From Chlorogloeopsis fritschii PCC 6912 (GTDB lineage Bacteria; Cyanobacteriota; Cyanobacteriia; Cyanobacteriales; Nostocaceae), in the NCBI RefSeq assembly GCF_000317285.1, contig NZ_AJLN01000063.1, forward strand, positions 62,001 to 126,000: a DNA stretch of 64,000 nucleotides, given 5' to 3'. The notes under the pieces are model-generated. The model ran no database searches. It worked only from the letters and a program-made list of their open reading frames with translations, and was not told the origin of the DNA. The translations under genes were made by a program, and so were the position numbers. Every line of letters begins with the position of its first letter. Within the stretch, counting starts at the first letter, position 1. This document shows, one piece after another, positions 35,731-44,660 of the stretch.

Positions 35731-36561
35731 ATGACAACTAATCTACAAATCGGTGAAAAATTCCCCGACTTTACACTGCCAAATTATCGTAATGAACTAA
35801 CGCAACTATCCCAATTTACAAAACCCGGTTTACTAGATCAACATTTGGGATTCCTCGATGGTTACCCATTGATTTTGGTATTTTATCGAGGCTTTTTTTG
35901 CCCGCGCGATCAACAGCAAATGCGAGAGTTTATCCAATTCCAAGACGAATTGAGGGTGAACTATTGCCAGTTAGTTTGTGTGAGTGCAGATCCGCCTATT
36001 GTTCAAGCTGCTTTTCGCGCTGGCTTGGGAGTACAATGGACTTTTTTATCAGATGAAAAACGGGAAATTATTAAACAAATCAACATTCTCGATCAGACGG
36101 AAGGCGAGTATGCTAATCGCGCCCAACCTTATACTTTTGTGCTAAAACCTGACTTGAGTATTTACAAAATATATAACGGTTGGTTTTTTGTGGGAAGACC
36201 AACAGTTGAAGAACTCAGGCGTGATTTACGTGCCATTATGGAAACTTTATCGAATTACCACTACGAGGCTTACAACACTCCAGAAGTACGACAAATTCGC
36301 ATTCCCCAGCAAGAATGGGCAAATGGTGTACCACCTTTGGGTGCAAATGGGCTGCCTGTAGAGCAAGGTGTAGTTCGTGATTTTGATTTGCAAACTGGTA
36401 ATGGTTTCATCACCACACAAAAGGGTGATGATGTGTTTTTCAACTTTACTGCCATACCTGGTGAAGGATATCGCACAATTAAACCTGGTACAGCTGTGAA
36501 ATTTGAGGTAGTCAAGGGTAAGTTTGGTTTAAGTGCACGTAATATTCAGTTGATATGCTAA
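35731..36561 (+). CDS. peroxiredoxin-like protein fused to a cold-shock domain
   Basis: 276 residues. Residues 1-170 are an AhpC/TSA-type redoxin with Cys57 in LVFYRGFFCPRDQQQMREF, a one-Cys arrangement with Pro-Arg after the Cys, and a second region CVSADPP. Residues 212-274 form a cold-shock-like domain: GVVRDFDLQTGNGFITT, GDDVFFNFTAIPGEGYRTI and KFEVVKGKFGLSARNI, with RNP1-like GNGFI and RNP2-like DVFFNF. A 40-residue linker joins them. The domain boundary lies in one uninterrupted frame. Function is unknown; a redox-controlled nucleic-acid-binding protein is one reading. Confidence 0.85.
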   Translation: MTTNLQIGEKFPDFTLPNYRNELTQLSQFTKPGLLDQHLGFLDGYPLILVFYRGFFCPRDQQQMREFIQFQDELRVNYCQLVCVSADPPIVQAAFRAGLGVQWTFLSDEKREIIKQINILDQTEGEYANRAQPYTFVLKPDLSIYKIYNGWFFVGRPTVEELRRDLRAIMETLSNYHYEAYNTPEVRQIRIPQQEWANGVPPLGANGLPVEQGVVRDFDLQTGNGFITTQKGDDVFFNFTAIPGEGYRTIKPGTAVKFEVVKGKFGLSARNIQLIC

Positions 36562-36593
36562 CTGATGCGATCGCCCCAACAAATTTAGACAAT

Positions 36594-37091
36594 TCAACGA
36601 CACCCCAAGCTTTCGCGGGTTGGCACACCTGTAACGGGGTTGACTCCATCAGCGCGATCGCACATCTGTTTCACTTCATAGGGATCGAGCAGGGCATTAG
36701 AAAAATCTGCCCCTATAATCGCAGCATTGTAGAAGCGACTGCTAGTGAGCAGGGCATCGGTAAAAATGGCGTTGGTTAAATCAGCTTCATTAAAAATGAC
36801 GCGATCGGCAAATACTTCTGAGAGATTGGCATTGCTTAAGTCTGCCTTTAGAAACGATCCTTTAGTGAGAATAGTGCCGCTGAGATTTGCTCCCCTAAAG
36901 TTTGCTCCCTGCATTTCTGCACCTGCAAAGGATGTTCCGTGTAGATCTTGATGGGAAAAATCTCGATTTCGTAAGTCTGCGAGTGTGTAATTAACAGTGT
37001 TCTCCTGTGCCAATGCAGGAGGAGTATTCAGGTTTAACAAGCAACCTACCAAGCAAATGAAAAGAAAAACACTTAAAATTATCCGTTTCAT
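36594..37091 (-). CDS. exported pentapeptide repeat protein
   Basis: 165 residues with a signal peptide ([20 protein letters not shown], ending ALAQEN). The body is a run of A(D/N)LXX repeats ([60 protein letters not shown]) forming a right-handed beta-helix. The C-terminus holds two Cys ([10 protein letters not shown] and LGCR), perhaps a disulfide. Thylakoid-lumen pentapeptide proteins of this style are common in cyanobacteria. Function unknown. Its 3' end is 33 bases from the convergent peroxiredoxin fusion. Confidence 0.9.
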   Translation of the reverse strand: MKRIILSVFLFICLVGCLLNLNTPPALAQENTVNYTLADLRNRDFSHQDLHGTSFAGAEMQGANFRGANLSGTILTKGSFLKADLSNANLSEVFADRVIFNEADLTNAIFTDALLTSSRFYNAAIIGADFSNALLDPYEVKQMCDRADGVNPVTGVPTRESLGCR

Positions 37092-37140
37092 AATCCCAAA
37101 TTCCGAGCCTTAATTTTGATACTAGCTCTCCCCATCACGC

Positions 37141-37950
37141 TTAGTGAGCAATTTGTTGAGAATTCAAGCTAGCAAAGTCGAACAATTGGGGATCGGCAAG
37201 ATGAGATGGGCAAACATTCTGAAGGCTACGAAACAGACTATCAATTCTGCCTGGATTTTCTTTTTCCCAAGTTTGTAGCATTTGTTTGATTTGCGATCGC
37301 TGCAAGTTTTTCTGAGAGCCGCAAAGATTGCAGGGAATAATAGGAAACTGTCGCATCTCGGCGTAACGCTCAATATCCTTTTCTGAGCAATAGGCAAGTG
37401 GGCGAATAATTACGTTTTGCCCATCATCGCTTTTGAGCTTGGGTGGCATGGCTTTAAGCGTGCCTGTATAAAACATATTCAGAAACAGTGTTTCTACAAT
37501 ATCATCTCGATGATGACCGAGAGCAATTTTAGTCGCACCTTCTTCATTTGCTATACGATAGAGAATGCCCCGGCGCAAGCGCGAACATAAACTGCACATT
37601 GTCTTGCCTTCAGGGATAATACTTTTAACAATGCTGTACGTATCTTCTTCTACAATTCGGTAAGGCACACGCAAAGATTTTAAATATTCTGGTAGTACTT
37701 GTTCTGGAAAGCCTGGCTGTTTTTGATCCAAGTTCACGGCAAGAATATCAAATTTTACGGGGGCTTTTCGTTGGAGAGTTAGCAACAAGTCGAGCATCGT
37801 GTAGGAATCTTTACCACCTGAGAGGCAAACCATGATGCGATCGCCATCCTCAATCATTTTGTAATCGTGGATTGCCTTCCCTACCAGGCTACGCAGATTT
37901 GCCTCTAACTTTTTGAAGGTTTTTGACTGAAGAACCTCCGTTGATTCCAT
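37141..37950 (-). CDS. ttcA: tRNA 2-thiocytidine(32) synthetase TtcA
   Basis: 269 residues from the ATG at 37950, with an AGGGAGA site 8 bases upstream; an in-frame start at 37995 is less likely. The ATP PP-loop is [15 protein letters not shown]. The iron-sulfur cysteines are in [11 protein letters not shown] and [14 protein letters not shown]. The segment [20 protein letters not shown] is diagnostic for the TtcA/TtuA group. It thiolates C32 of certain tRNAs. No partner gene is nearby. Confidence 0.94.
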   Translation of the reverse strand: MESTEVLQSKTFKKLEANLRSLVGKAIHDYKMIEDGDRIMVCLSGGKDSYTMLDLLLTLQRKAPVKFDILAVNLDQKQPGFPEQVLPEYLKSLRVPYRIVEEDTYSIVKSIIPEGKTMCSLCSRLRRGILYRIANEEGATKIALGHHRDDIVETLFLNMFYTGTLKAMPPKLKSDDGQNVIIRPLAYCSEKDIERYAEMRQFPIIPCNLCGSQKNLQRSQIKQMLQTWEKENPGRIDSLFRSLQNVCPSHLADPQLFDFASLNSQQIAH

Positions 37951-38104
37951 CTCATGTCTCCCTATTTTTTGATTATTGTAGTGAATTTCACTCAATCAAT
38001 TTACGCGTTGATTTATCAACCAAAAAGGAGTAATTGCACAAGTGGGACAAAATTTTATTTTAAATCGAGAGCGAAAATTTTTAATAAACACAAAGGATGG
38101 AGAA

Positions 38105-38335
38105 TCAGCCTTGCCTAGAGCGACTTACATACTGACCATGAATATTAACCAAATAAGGAACTATGTAGGTCAAAGCAGCAGAAATCCAGCGCTCGCGATC
38201 CATACGCTCTTTCACAAGCGCCGATCCGTGATTGATTATAAACAGAATAGAACCAACTACTACAGAAACTTTTAGTGCTGTTGGCATCATGTCTTTATCA
38301 AAAAGACACAAGCAATATTCCTTAAAAGTTTTCAT
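38105..38335 (-). CDS. nitrate/nitrite transporter NrtS-like small membrane protein
   Basis: 76 residues with two membrane helices: SVVVGSILFIINHGSAL and AALTYIVPYLVNIHGQY. The pattern ALKV-x-VVVG-x-ILF-x-INHG, then RW-x-x-ALTYIVPY-x-V, fits the NrtS family, which mediates nitrate or nitrite transport in some cyanobacteria as a pair of small subunits. Only one subunit is present here and no nitrate genes adjoin. The first Met is uncertain; MMPTALK (38290) could be the start. It is identified from recalled family features. Confidence 0.7.
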   Translation of the reverse strand: MKTFKEYCLCLFDKDMMPTALKVSVVVGSILFIINHGSALVKERMDRERWISAALTYIVPYLVNIHGQYVSRSRQG

Positions 38336-38494
38336 TTCTTTGAATCAGTCATCCATAAAAAGGAACACTATCATACTTTGGTTGACAAATCGAATAATAT
38401 ATCTCATTACCCTGACTTAGAAATTTTTTCTGTTGGTTCAGATGATCCAAACAAATAACTTGCGTCACGTTCAAGGCATCAGTTGTCGAAAATC

Positions 38495-39205
38495 ATGAGT
38501 CAAAATCTTGGCATAGCTAAAATTTCTATTATCATTCCGGCTCTCAATGAAGCGGATAATATCAAAGCGGCATTAGCCAGTATCCAACTAAGTAAAGATG
38601 TAGAAACGATTGTAGTGGATGGCGGTTCAACAGATGACACAATAACAATAGCCAAGTCTTTGGGTGCGAAAGTTATAACATCTAGTCTAGGGCGTGCTTG
38701 TCAAATGAACGCAGGAGCTTCAGTGGCAAGCGGAGAGATTTTGTTATTTCTCCATGCCGACACCCGTTTACCTTCTGATTTTGATCTCATGATTCGTAAA
38801 GCGCTAGCACAGCCTGGAGTTGTAGCGGGTGCCTTTGCTTTGCGGATTGATGCAAAATTGGCAAGTTTGCGGTTGGTGGAATGGGGCGTGAATGTGCGAT
38901 CGCGTGTTTGGCAAATGCCCTACGGCGACCAAGCAATTTTTTTAACTAAGAAAATTTTTGATAGTGTTAATGGTTTTCCTGAATTACCTATCATGGAAGA
39001 CTTTGAATTCATACGACGTTTAAGAAAATTAGGGAAAATAACGCTTATTACAGTGCCAATAATTACTTCGGCACGTCGTTGGTTACAAAAAGGGGTATGG
39101 CAAACAACCCTAATGAATCAAATAGTAATTATTGCTTATTTTCTGGGAGTTGCTCCTGAGCGAATTCGTCGTTGGTATCGTGGGGAAAAACTTAGGGAGT
39201 TTTAA
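38495..39205 (+). CDS. family 2 glycosyltransferase, TIGR04283 (arsenosugar-type)
   Basis: 236 residues from the ATG at 38495. The GT-A fold opens ISIIIPALNEADNIKAALAS, the metal motif is in LFLHADTRLPSDF, and the acceptor region PIMEDFEFIRRLRKLGKI follows. TIGR04283 proteins are linked with arsenosugar biosynthesis in some bacteria, usually with TIGR04282 and ArsM partners, which are not seen here. Two TVP38 genes and an oxidoreductase follow on the same strand. The actual acceptor is unknown. Confidence 0.85.
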   Translation: MSQNLGIAKISIIIPALNEADNIKAALASIQLSKDVETIVVDGGSTDDTITIAKSLGAKVITSSLGRACQMNAGASVASGEILLFLHADTRLPSDFDLMIRKALAQPGVVAGAFALRIDAKLASLRLVEWGVNVRSRVWQMPYGDQAIFLTKKIFDSVNGFPELPIMEDFEFIRRLRKLGKITLITVPIITSARRWLQKGVWQTTLMNQIVIIAYFLGVAPERIRRWYRGEKLREF

Positions 39206-39270
39206 GCTGCTTTTAATTTAAGCAGAGTAATCTTAAGTTCAGATAGTCATTGGTCATTTGTCATTTGTTA

Positions 39271-39383
39271 GTAGGAGCGGGTTTTATGGATAATCTTGCC
39301 GTTCAAACTGATAATTTATCTTCTAAACCCGCACGGCAGTCGCTACAACGCGGGGAACCCGCGCAACGCGCTGCCTCCCGTAC
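39271..39383. repeat. GGGCGGGTTT-family repeat with GGCAGTCGC hairpin extension
   Basis: A GTAGGAGCGGGTTT / AAACCCGCAC hairpin is joined to the extension GGCAGTCGCTACAACGCGGG, AACCCGCGCAACGCGCTGCC, ending TCCCGTAC. The copy at 41136-41248 is the same compound element in reverse. Confidence 0.85.
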
Positions 39384-39484
39384 AGTGGTTAGTAGTTAGT
39401 GGTTGGTTGTTCTCCTGGTGCCCCCTGCCCCTGGTGCTTTCTTGTCTCCTAGCCCCTAGTCCCTAGTCTCTAGTCCCTAATCCC
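39384..39484. repeat. pyrimidine-rich CCTAGTCCCTAG repeat
   Basis: Runs of CCCCTAGTCCCTAGTCTC directly precede the first TVP38 start codon. Similar words occur near 20930, 44525 and in reverse near 61360. Confidence 0.6.
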
Positions 39485-40222
39485 ATGCACCAAAAATATA
39501 AACGTCTTTTCACACCCAAGCTCAAACTGCTACTGTTATTTTTTCTGGTTGCCGCCCTGGTAATTGTTGCCAAACAATTTAATCTTCAAGGAAATTTGCA
39601 GACATCTATCTTGTGGGTTCAAAGTTTAGGTGCTTGGGCACCGATCGCTTTTATGGTTATCTATAACCTGGCTACATTACTTTTTATACCTGGTTCCCTA
39701 CTAACACTCAAAGGAGGCTGCCTGTTTGGCTTGTGTTGGGGTTCGGTATATGTGTTAATTGCTGCAACTTTCGGAGCTACTTTTGCGTTTTTGGTTGGGC
39801 GTTACTTATCACGAGATTGGGTGTGTCAACAGCTTGAGAAATATCCAAAATTCAAAGCCATCGATCGGGCTGTCGCTAAAGAAGGATTCAAAATTGTATT
39901 TTTGACGCGTTTGTCTCCGATATTTCCATTTAACTTATTAAATTATGCTTTCGGAATTACACAAGTTTCACTCAAAGACTATATCTTGGGTTCAATTGGC
40001 ATGATTCCGGGTACTTTAATGTACGTTTATGTTGGTTCTGTTGCTGGTAATCTAGCAATGATTAATACACCTCATCAGCCAACTACACCACAAACTCAAA
40101 TAGGGCAATGGATCATGCAAGCGATCGGTTTAATTGCCACTATTGCCCTAACTGTATACATAACAAAAATAGCTCAGAAGGCTTTAAAAGAAAGTGTTGC
40201 AGTTATAGAGGAAACAGATTAA
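39485..40222 (+). CDS. TVP38/TMEM64 family membrane protein
   Basis: 245 residues with about six membrane segments. The SNARE-associated/VTT domain shows FIPGSLLTLKGGCLFGLCWG, FLVGRYLSRDW, IVFLTRLSPIFPFNLLNYAF and SIGMIPGTLMYVYVGSVAGN. These DedA-related proteins are linked to lipid or membrane homeostasis in other organisms. It has an adjacent paralogue (40339-41109) with the same core, so the pair arose by tandem duplication. It has no obvious signal peptide, unlike its neighbour. Confidence 0.92.
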   Translation: MHQKYKRLFTPKLKLLLLFFLVAALVIVAKQFNLQGNLQTSILWVQSLGAWAPIAFMVIYNLATLLFIPGSLLTLKGGCLFGLCWGSVYVLIAATFGATFAFLVGRYLSRDWVCQQLEKYPKFKAIDRAVAKEGFKIVFLTRLSPIFPFNLLNYAFGITQVSLKDYILGSIGMIPGTLMYVYVGSVAGNLAMINTPHQPTTPQTQIGQWIMQAIGLIATIALTVYITKIAQKALKESVAVIEETD

Positions 40223-40338
40223 TATCAGCCTCTCTCTTTTTTCTTCCTTTGTATTCTCTACGCCTGGTGTAGTTCTTTTATATAGTTATCAACGATTAAA
40301 AGCAGATTATTAATTAAATTTTTCCATAATTACAAGTC

Positions 40339-41109
40339 ATGAAAAATCAACTAGTCAAATATCAATTTCAACCCAAAAAATTACCGAATCTTTTCAAATT
40401 GATATTCTTGACATTACTTGCATTTGCTATTACTTTCTTTTTAAATGCAGATCCTGCTTTAGCACAGCAATCTGCCAATACACAAGGATTTAATCCTCAA
40501 GAATGGTTGCGAAACGCCTTACAGTGGATTGAAAGTTTGGGTGCAGTGGGAGCAGTAGCTTTTATTGCTCTTTATATCATCGCTACCGTTGCTTTCTTGC
40601 CAGGTTCGATTCTAACTTTGGGTGCTGGTGTTGTCTTTGGCGTAGTTTGGGGTTCTGTTTATGTTTTCATTGGTGCAACTTTAGGTGCTACGGCTGCTTT
40701 TCTTGTCGGGCGCTATTTGGCAAGGGGATGGGTTGCCAAGAAAATTGCAGATAACAAAAAATTTGCCGCTATTGATCGCGCTGTTGGCAGAGAGGGATTC
40801 AAAATTGTGCTGTTGACACGGCTATCGCCTGTATTTCCTTTCAATTTATTGAACTACGCCTTTGGAATCACAGGTGTTTCACTCAAAGACTACTTTATCG
40901 GTTCTGTGGGCATGATCCCCGGAACAATCATGTATGTTTATATTGGTTCCCTAGCTGGAAATCTTGCCATGATTGGCACAGAAGCTCAACCTACCAACCC
41001 AACTGTACAATGGGCGATTCGGATTATTGGTTTTATTGCCACAGTTGCCGTAACGATTTATGTTACTCGTGTTGCTCGTAAAGCTTTAGAACAAGAGGTT
41101 AATGGTTAG
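40339..41109 (+). CDS. TVP38/TMEM64 family membrane protein, second copy
   Basis: 256 residues. It has an N-terminal hydrophobic segment ending ADPALAQQSANTQ that resembles a signal peptide, then the VTT domain with FLPGSILTLGAGVVFGVVWG, FLVGRYLARGW, VLLTRLSPVFPFNLLNYAF and SVGMIPGTIMYVYIGSLAGN. Identity with the preceding gene is high through the core, and only this copy carries the signal-like N-terminus. The mercuric-reductase-like gene follows after a compound repeat; TVP38 and this oxidoreductase family are often neighbours in cyanobacteria. Confidence 0.92.
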   Translation: MKNQLVKYQFQPKKLPNLFKLIFLTLLAFAITFFLNADPALAQQSANTQGFNPQEWLRNALQWIESLGAVGAVAFIALYIIATVAFLPGSILTLGAGVVFGVVWGSVYVFIGATLGATAAFLVGRYLARGWVAKKIADNKKFAAIDRAVGREGFKIVLLTRLSPVFPFNLLNYAFGITGVSLKDYFIGSVGMIPGTIMYVYIGSLAGNLAMIGTEAQPTNPTVQWAIRIIGFIATVAVTIYVTRVARKALEQEVNG

Positions 41110-41135
41110 TGGATAGTGGTTAATAACCAACTACT

Positions 41136-41248
41136 GTACGGGAGGCAGCGCGTTGCGCGGGTTCCCCGCGTTGTAGCGACTGCCGTGCGGGTTTAGAAGA
41201 TAAGTTATCGGTTTGAACCGAAAGTTAATCAAAAAAACCCCCCCCTAC
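41136..41248. repeat. compound GGGCGGGTTT / GGCAGTCGC repeat, reverse orientation
   Basis: Begins GTACGGGAGGCAGCGCGTTG, includes CGGGTTCCCCGCGTTGTAGC and ends AAACCCCCCCCTAC. It is the reverse complement of the element at 39271-39383 with small changes. Confidence 0.85.
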
Positions 41249-41303
41249 TGACTACTATCTACTAACTACTATCTACTACCTACTAACAACCAGGGAGCTA
41301 CTA

Positions 41304-42852
41304 ATGTCCAATTCTGAATTTCAGAGAGTGATTGTTCGCCCGGTGGATGAGTACAATCAGAAACTGGTTTCCTACGTGCATCCACCAAACTGGGTTAACC
41401 CTAAACCTGCTGATTGTTATGATTTGGTGGTAATTGGCGCTGGTACAGCAGGGTTGGTGGTGGCGGCTGGTGCCGCTGGTTTGGGTTTGGGTTTAAAGGT
41501 GGCACTGATAGAAAAGCATCTCATGGGCGGAGATTGCTTGAATGTTGGTTGCGTGCCATCAAAGTGCGTGATCCGATCTGCGCGTGTAGTGGGTGAAATT
41601 TGGAGTGCTAAAAACTTTGGTGTGAATATTCCCCAATACGTTGACGTAGATTTTCCTGCTGTCATGGAGCGGATGCGACGGCTTCGAGCTGGTATTAGCC
41701 ATCACGACTCGGCGGAACGTTTTCAAAAGTTGGGTGTTGACGTTTTTTTGGGAAGCGCTGGATTTGCGAGTAATAATACTGTGGAAGTTGATGACAAAAT
41801 CCTGCGTTTTAAAAAAGCTGTGATTGCTACTGGTGCTAGAGCAGCCAATCTTTCTATTCCAGGAATTGAAGAAGCAGGTTATCTTACGAATGAGACAGTT
41901 TTTTCCCTGATCCAACGCCCGCAACGTTTAGCAGTGATTGGTGGAGGGCCGATCGGTTGCGAGTTGGCACAAGCTTTTCGGCGTTTGGGTTGTGAGGTGA
42001 TACTTTTCCATCGCGGTTCTCATATCCTTAATAAAGAGGATGCCGATGCTGCTGAAATTGTCCAAAATGTCTTTCTCAAAGAAAAAATTCGCTTGGTACT
42101 TAATTGTCAGATGCAGCGAGTGGAAAAGACTAGCGATGGCAAGAAGCTTTACTTTCGCTGCAATGGCAAAGAAGATTCGGTAACAGTAGATGAAATTTTA
42201 GCAGGTGCGGGACGTGTACCAAATGTAGAAGGTTTGAATTTAGAAACTGTGGGGGTGGAGTACGATCGCCGCCACGGTGTAAAGGTAAATGATTACTTGC
42301 AAACCACAAACCCCAAGATTTTTGCTGCTGGCGATATCTGCATGGATTGGAAATTTACCCATGCTGCTGATGCGGCAGCGCGAATTGTGATTAAAAATAC
42401 GCTATTTTCTCCTTTTGGTTTGGGACGTTATAAACTTAGCAGTCTAGTGATGCCTTGGGTGACTTATACCGATCCAGAAATTGCCCATGTGGGAATGTAC
42501 GAACAACAAGCCCAGCAAAAAGGAATTGAAGTTAATACGATCAAGATTAATTTTAGTGGTGTCGATCGCGCGATCGCTGATGGTGAAGAGGAAGGCTTTG
42601 TCAAAATCCTCCACAAAAAAGGATCTGATGAAATTTTGGGTGCCACAATTGTGGCGCGTCATGCAGGTGAGATGATTTCCGAAGTTACCACGGCGATTGT
42701 CAATAAAATTGGTTTAAGTAAACTTAGTAGTGTAATTCATCCTTATCCGACTCAGGCAGAAGGTATAAAAAAAAGCAGCAGATGCCTATCGCCGCACACT
42801 ATTGACACCAAAAACCAAACGCTTCTTGGGATTGCTGACAAAATTGTCATAG
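41304..42852 (+). pseudogene. mercuric-reductase-like pyridine nucleotide-disulfide oxidoreductase with a 3' frameshift at an A8 run
   Basis: FAD- and NAD-binding disulfide reductase. The FAD fold is YDLVVIGAGTAGLVVAAGAA, the redox pair GGDCLNVGCVPSK, the NAD fold AVIGGGPIGCELAQAF, then FAAGDICMDWKFTHAADAAA and the dimer domain HPYPTQAEGIKK. At 42767-42774 there are eight A where seven would keep the family frame AADAYRRTLLTPKTKRFLG, which ends at TAG 42852. The assembled frame instead runs to 42920 with an unrelated tail. The active site is upstream of the shift, so a protein with an altered C-terminus may still work. A sequencing error or slippage site is possible. Confidence 0.8.
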
Positions 42853-42859
42853 ATAAAGA

Positions 42860-43082
42860 GGAGTGGGAGAGGGGGAGAGTGGGAGACAAGGGGACAAGGG
42901 ATAGAAAGAAGCAAGGGTGAAGGGTGCAGGGCGCAGGGGGGAGAAACTACTAACTACTGTACGGGCGGGTTTAGAAGATAAATTATCAGTTTGAACGGCA
43001 AGATTATCCATAAAACCCGCACGGCAGTCGCACTCGACGTGCTTAACCCGCAAGGGCGTGCTGCCTCCCCTACTAACAAATG
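42860..43082. repeat. GAGAGGGGGAGAGTGGGAG repeat plus compound GGGCGGGTTT element
   Basis: A purine-rich block (42862-42945) is followed at 42959-43073 by GTACGGGCGGGTTTAGAAG, AAACCCGCACGGCAGTCGCA and a CTCGACGTGCTTAACCCGC variant of the extension. It ends ten bases before the histidine kinase stop. Confidence 0.8.
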
Positions 43083-44279
43083 TCACCACGCGATCGCTTC
43101 TAATGGCAAAATCACTGTAAATGTAGATCCTTTGCCAAGTTCTGAAAGCACTTTGATTTCACCGCCCATTAACTCAACTAACCGCGATACGATCGCTAAA
43201 CCCAATCCTGTACCATCAGAATTTTGCAGTTTTAGACCTTTGACTGCCCGAAAATAAGGATCGAATATTTTTGCTTGAGCATCTGGGGAAATGCCAATAC
43301 CACTGTCAGTAACAGAAATAGCCCACTGTTTCTCGTCGGCTACCCAGCACTCCAATTCAATCGAACCAGATTCTGTGTATCGGATGGCATTGCTAAGTAG
43401 ATTAGTGAGAATTTGCTGAAGTCGAAGCGGATCTACGATTGCTTTCTCAGGAGCGCGATCGCAATTCACAACCAAGGATAATTCTTTGGCACGCGCTAAT
43501 GGCTCTATCATCTCTAGAACTGAATTAATTAACCCACCCACATCGATTTGAGTGGGTTGTAATTTCATCTTGCCGGCATCGTAACGCGAAATTTCCAAAG
43601 TGTCGTTAATCAGCCGCAGCAGCAACCTACCGCTTTTTAAGACTCGCTCAATACTTTCAAGATTTGTATACGAGTCCTTAATTTCCGGTTGTTTTTGACG
43701 GTGCTGGCGCAAAAATAATTCTGTATAACCAATGATTGAAGTGAGAGGCGTTTTTAGTTCGTGAGCCAAATGAGAGATACTATCTTGACTAGCTTGAACC
43801 AAACGAGTTAGCTCTTGATTAGTCAACTGCAACTGACTTTGAAGTTTTTTAAGTTCTTGTAGTCGTCCTTGAGTATAACTGTTGAAACAGCAGGCGATCG
43901 CTTCGTCAATAACTGCATCAATTAGACGCACAGCCCGCAGCATCTCTGCTGGAGTTGCTTTTAATAAATCTTCTTCTAAAAGGGAAAAAATTACTAACCT
44001 GAGTAAACGATACTCTCGCGCAATTTCTGCTGGCTCAAATTCTTGTTCTGCCCGAATCCTTCCGTGTTCGAGGCTTGCATCAACTACGGTTTGCAAATCA
44101 CTACTTACAGATTCAGAAAGCACTGTCGCTAATGCTTCTAAAACACGGGGTAAGCTATCCTTTACAGCATTGAAAGTAAGCTCTTTAGTAGCTTCAATTT
44201 GTTGATCTTGGTAAACCGCTTCTACCCATCGATCTACAATGGCATCACTTTTTTCAATTAGAACCTGACAAAAATCCAT
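43083..44279 (-). CDS. soluble sensor histidine kinase with RsbRD-like N-terminus
   Basis: 398 residues with no membrane segment. Residues 1-140 (MDFCQVLIEKSDAIVDRWVE, then ASLEHGRIRAEQEFEPAEIA) resemble the RsbRD helical sensor domain. A short coiled coil leads to the H box HLAHELKTPLTSIIGYTEL. The ATPase has LTNLLSNAIRYTES, VTDSGIGISPDA and GTGLGLAIVSRL. It should be a cytoplasmic transmitter, perhaps sensing through the RsbRD domain. No response regulator is adjacent, so its partner is unknown. Confidence 0.93.
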   Translation of the reverse strand: MDFCQVLIEKSDAIVDRWVEAVYQDQQIEATKELTFNAVKDSLPRVLEALATVLSESVSSDLQTVVDASLEHGRIRAEQEFEPAEIAREYRLLRLVIFSLLEEDLLKATPAEMLRAVRLIDAVIDEAIACCFNSYTQGRLQELKKLQSQLQLTNQELTRLVQASQDSISHLAHELKTPLTSIIGYTELFLRQHRQKQPEIKDSYTNLESIERVLKSGRLLLRLINDTLEISRYDAGKMKLQPTQIDVGGLINSVLEMIEPLARAKELSLVVNCDRAPEKAIVDPLRLQQILTNLLSNAIRYTESGSIELECWVADEKQWAISVTDSGIGISPDAQAKIFDPYFRAVKGLKLQNSDGTGLGLAIVSRLVELMGGEIKVLSELGKGSTFTVILPLEAIAW

Positions 44280-44660
44280 CTTCTACTCAACCAAAGACAG
44301 TAAGCGCAAAGCCCTTCAACTAAAGGTAGATTAATGCTTTTGATAAAGCGATCGCACCTTACGCAAGATGGAGGTTAGTCATTAGTCATTGGTTAGTAGC
44401 CTTCATGAACTGCGTACACCAGGATACATGAAAATACCTCTTCACCTGTTCCCCCAACCCTATTTTCAAGCTAGACGGTCATGTAATAAATCACACAACG
44501 AGGGAATGAAAATCTCTTTTCTCTAGCCCCTAGTCCCTAGCCCCTAGCCCCTATTTTCAAGACAGTTAGTGGTTTCTCGCCCTTGCGCCCTGCACCCTTC
44601 ACCCTTGCTTCTTTCTGTTCCCTATCCCCTGTTCCCTATCCCCTATCCCCTATCCCCTTC
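44280..44660. repeat. intergenic repeat cluster
   Basis: Contains GCCTTCATGAACTGCGTACACC (related to 22422), GAATGAAAATCTCTTTTCTC (44505-44524) and CCCCTAGTCCCTAGCCCCTA. The segment 44500-44562 reappears inverted at 61349-61410. No gene is seen. Confidence 0.7.
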
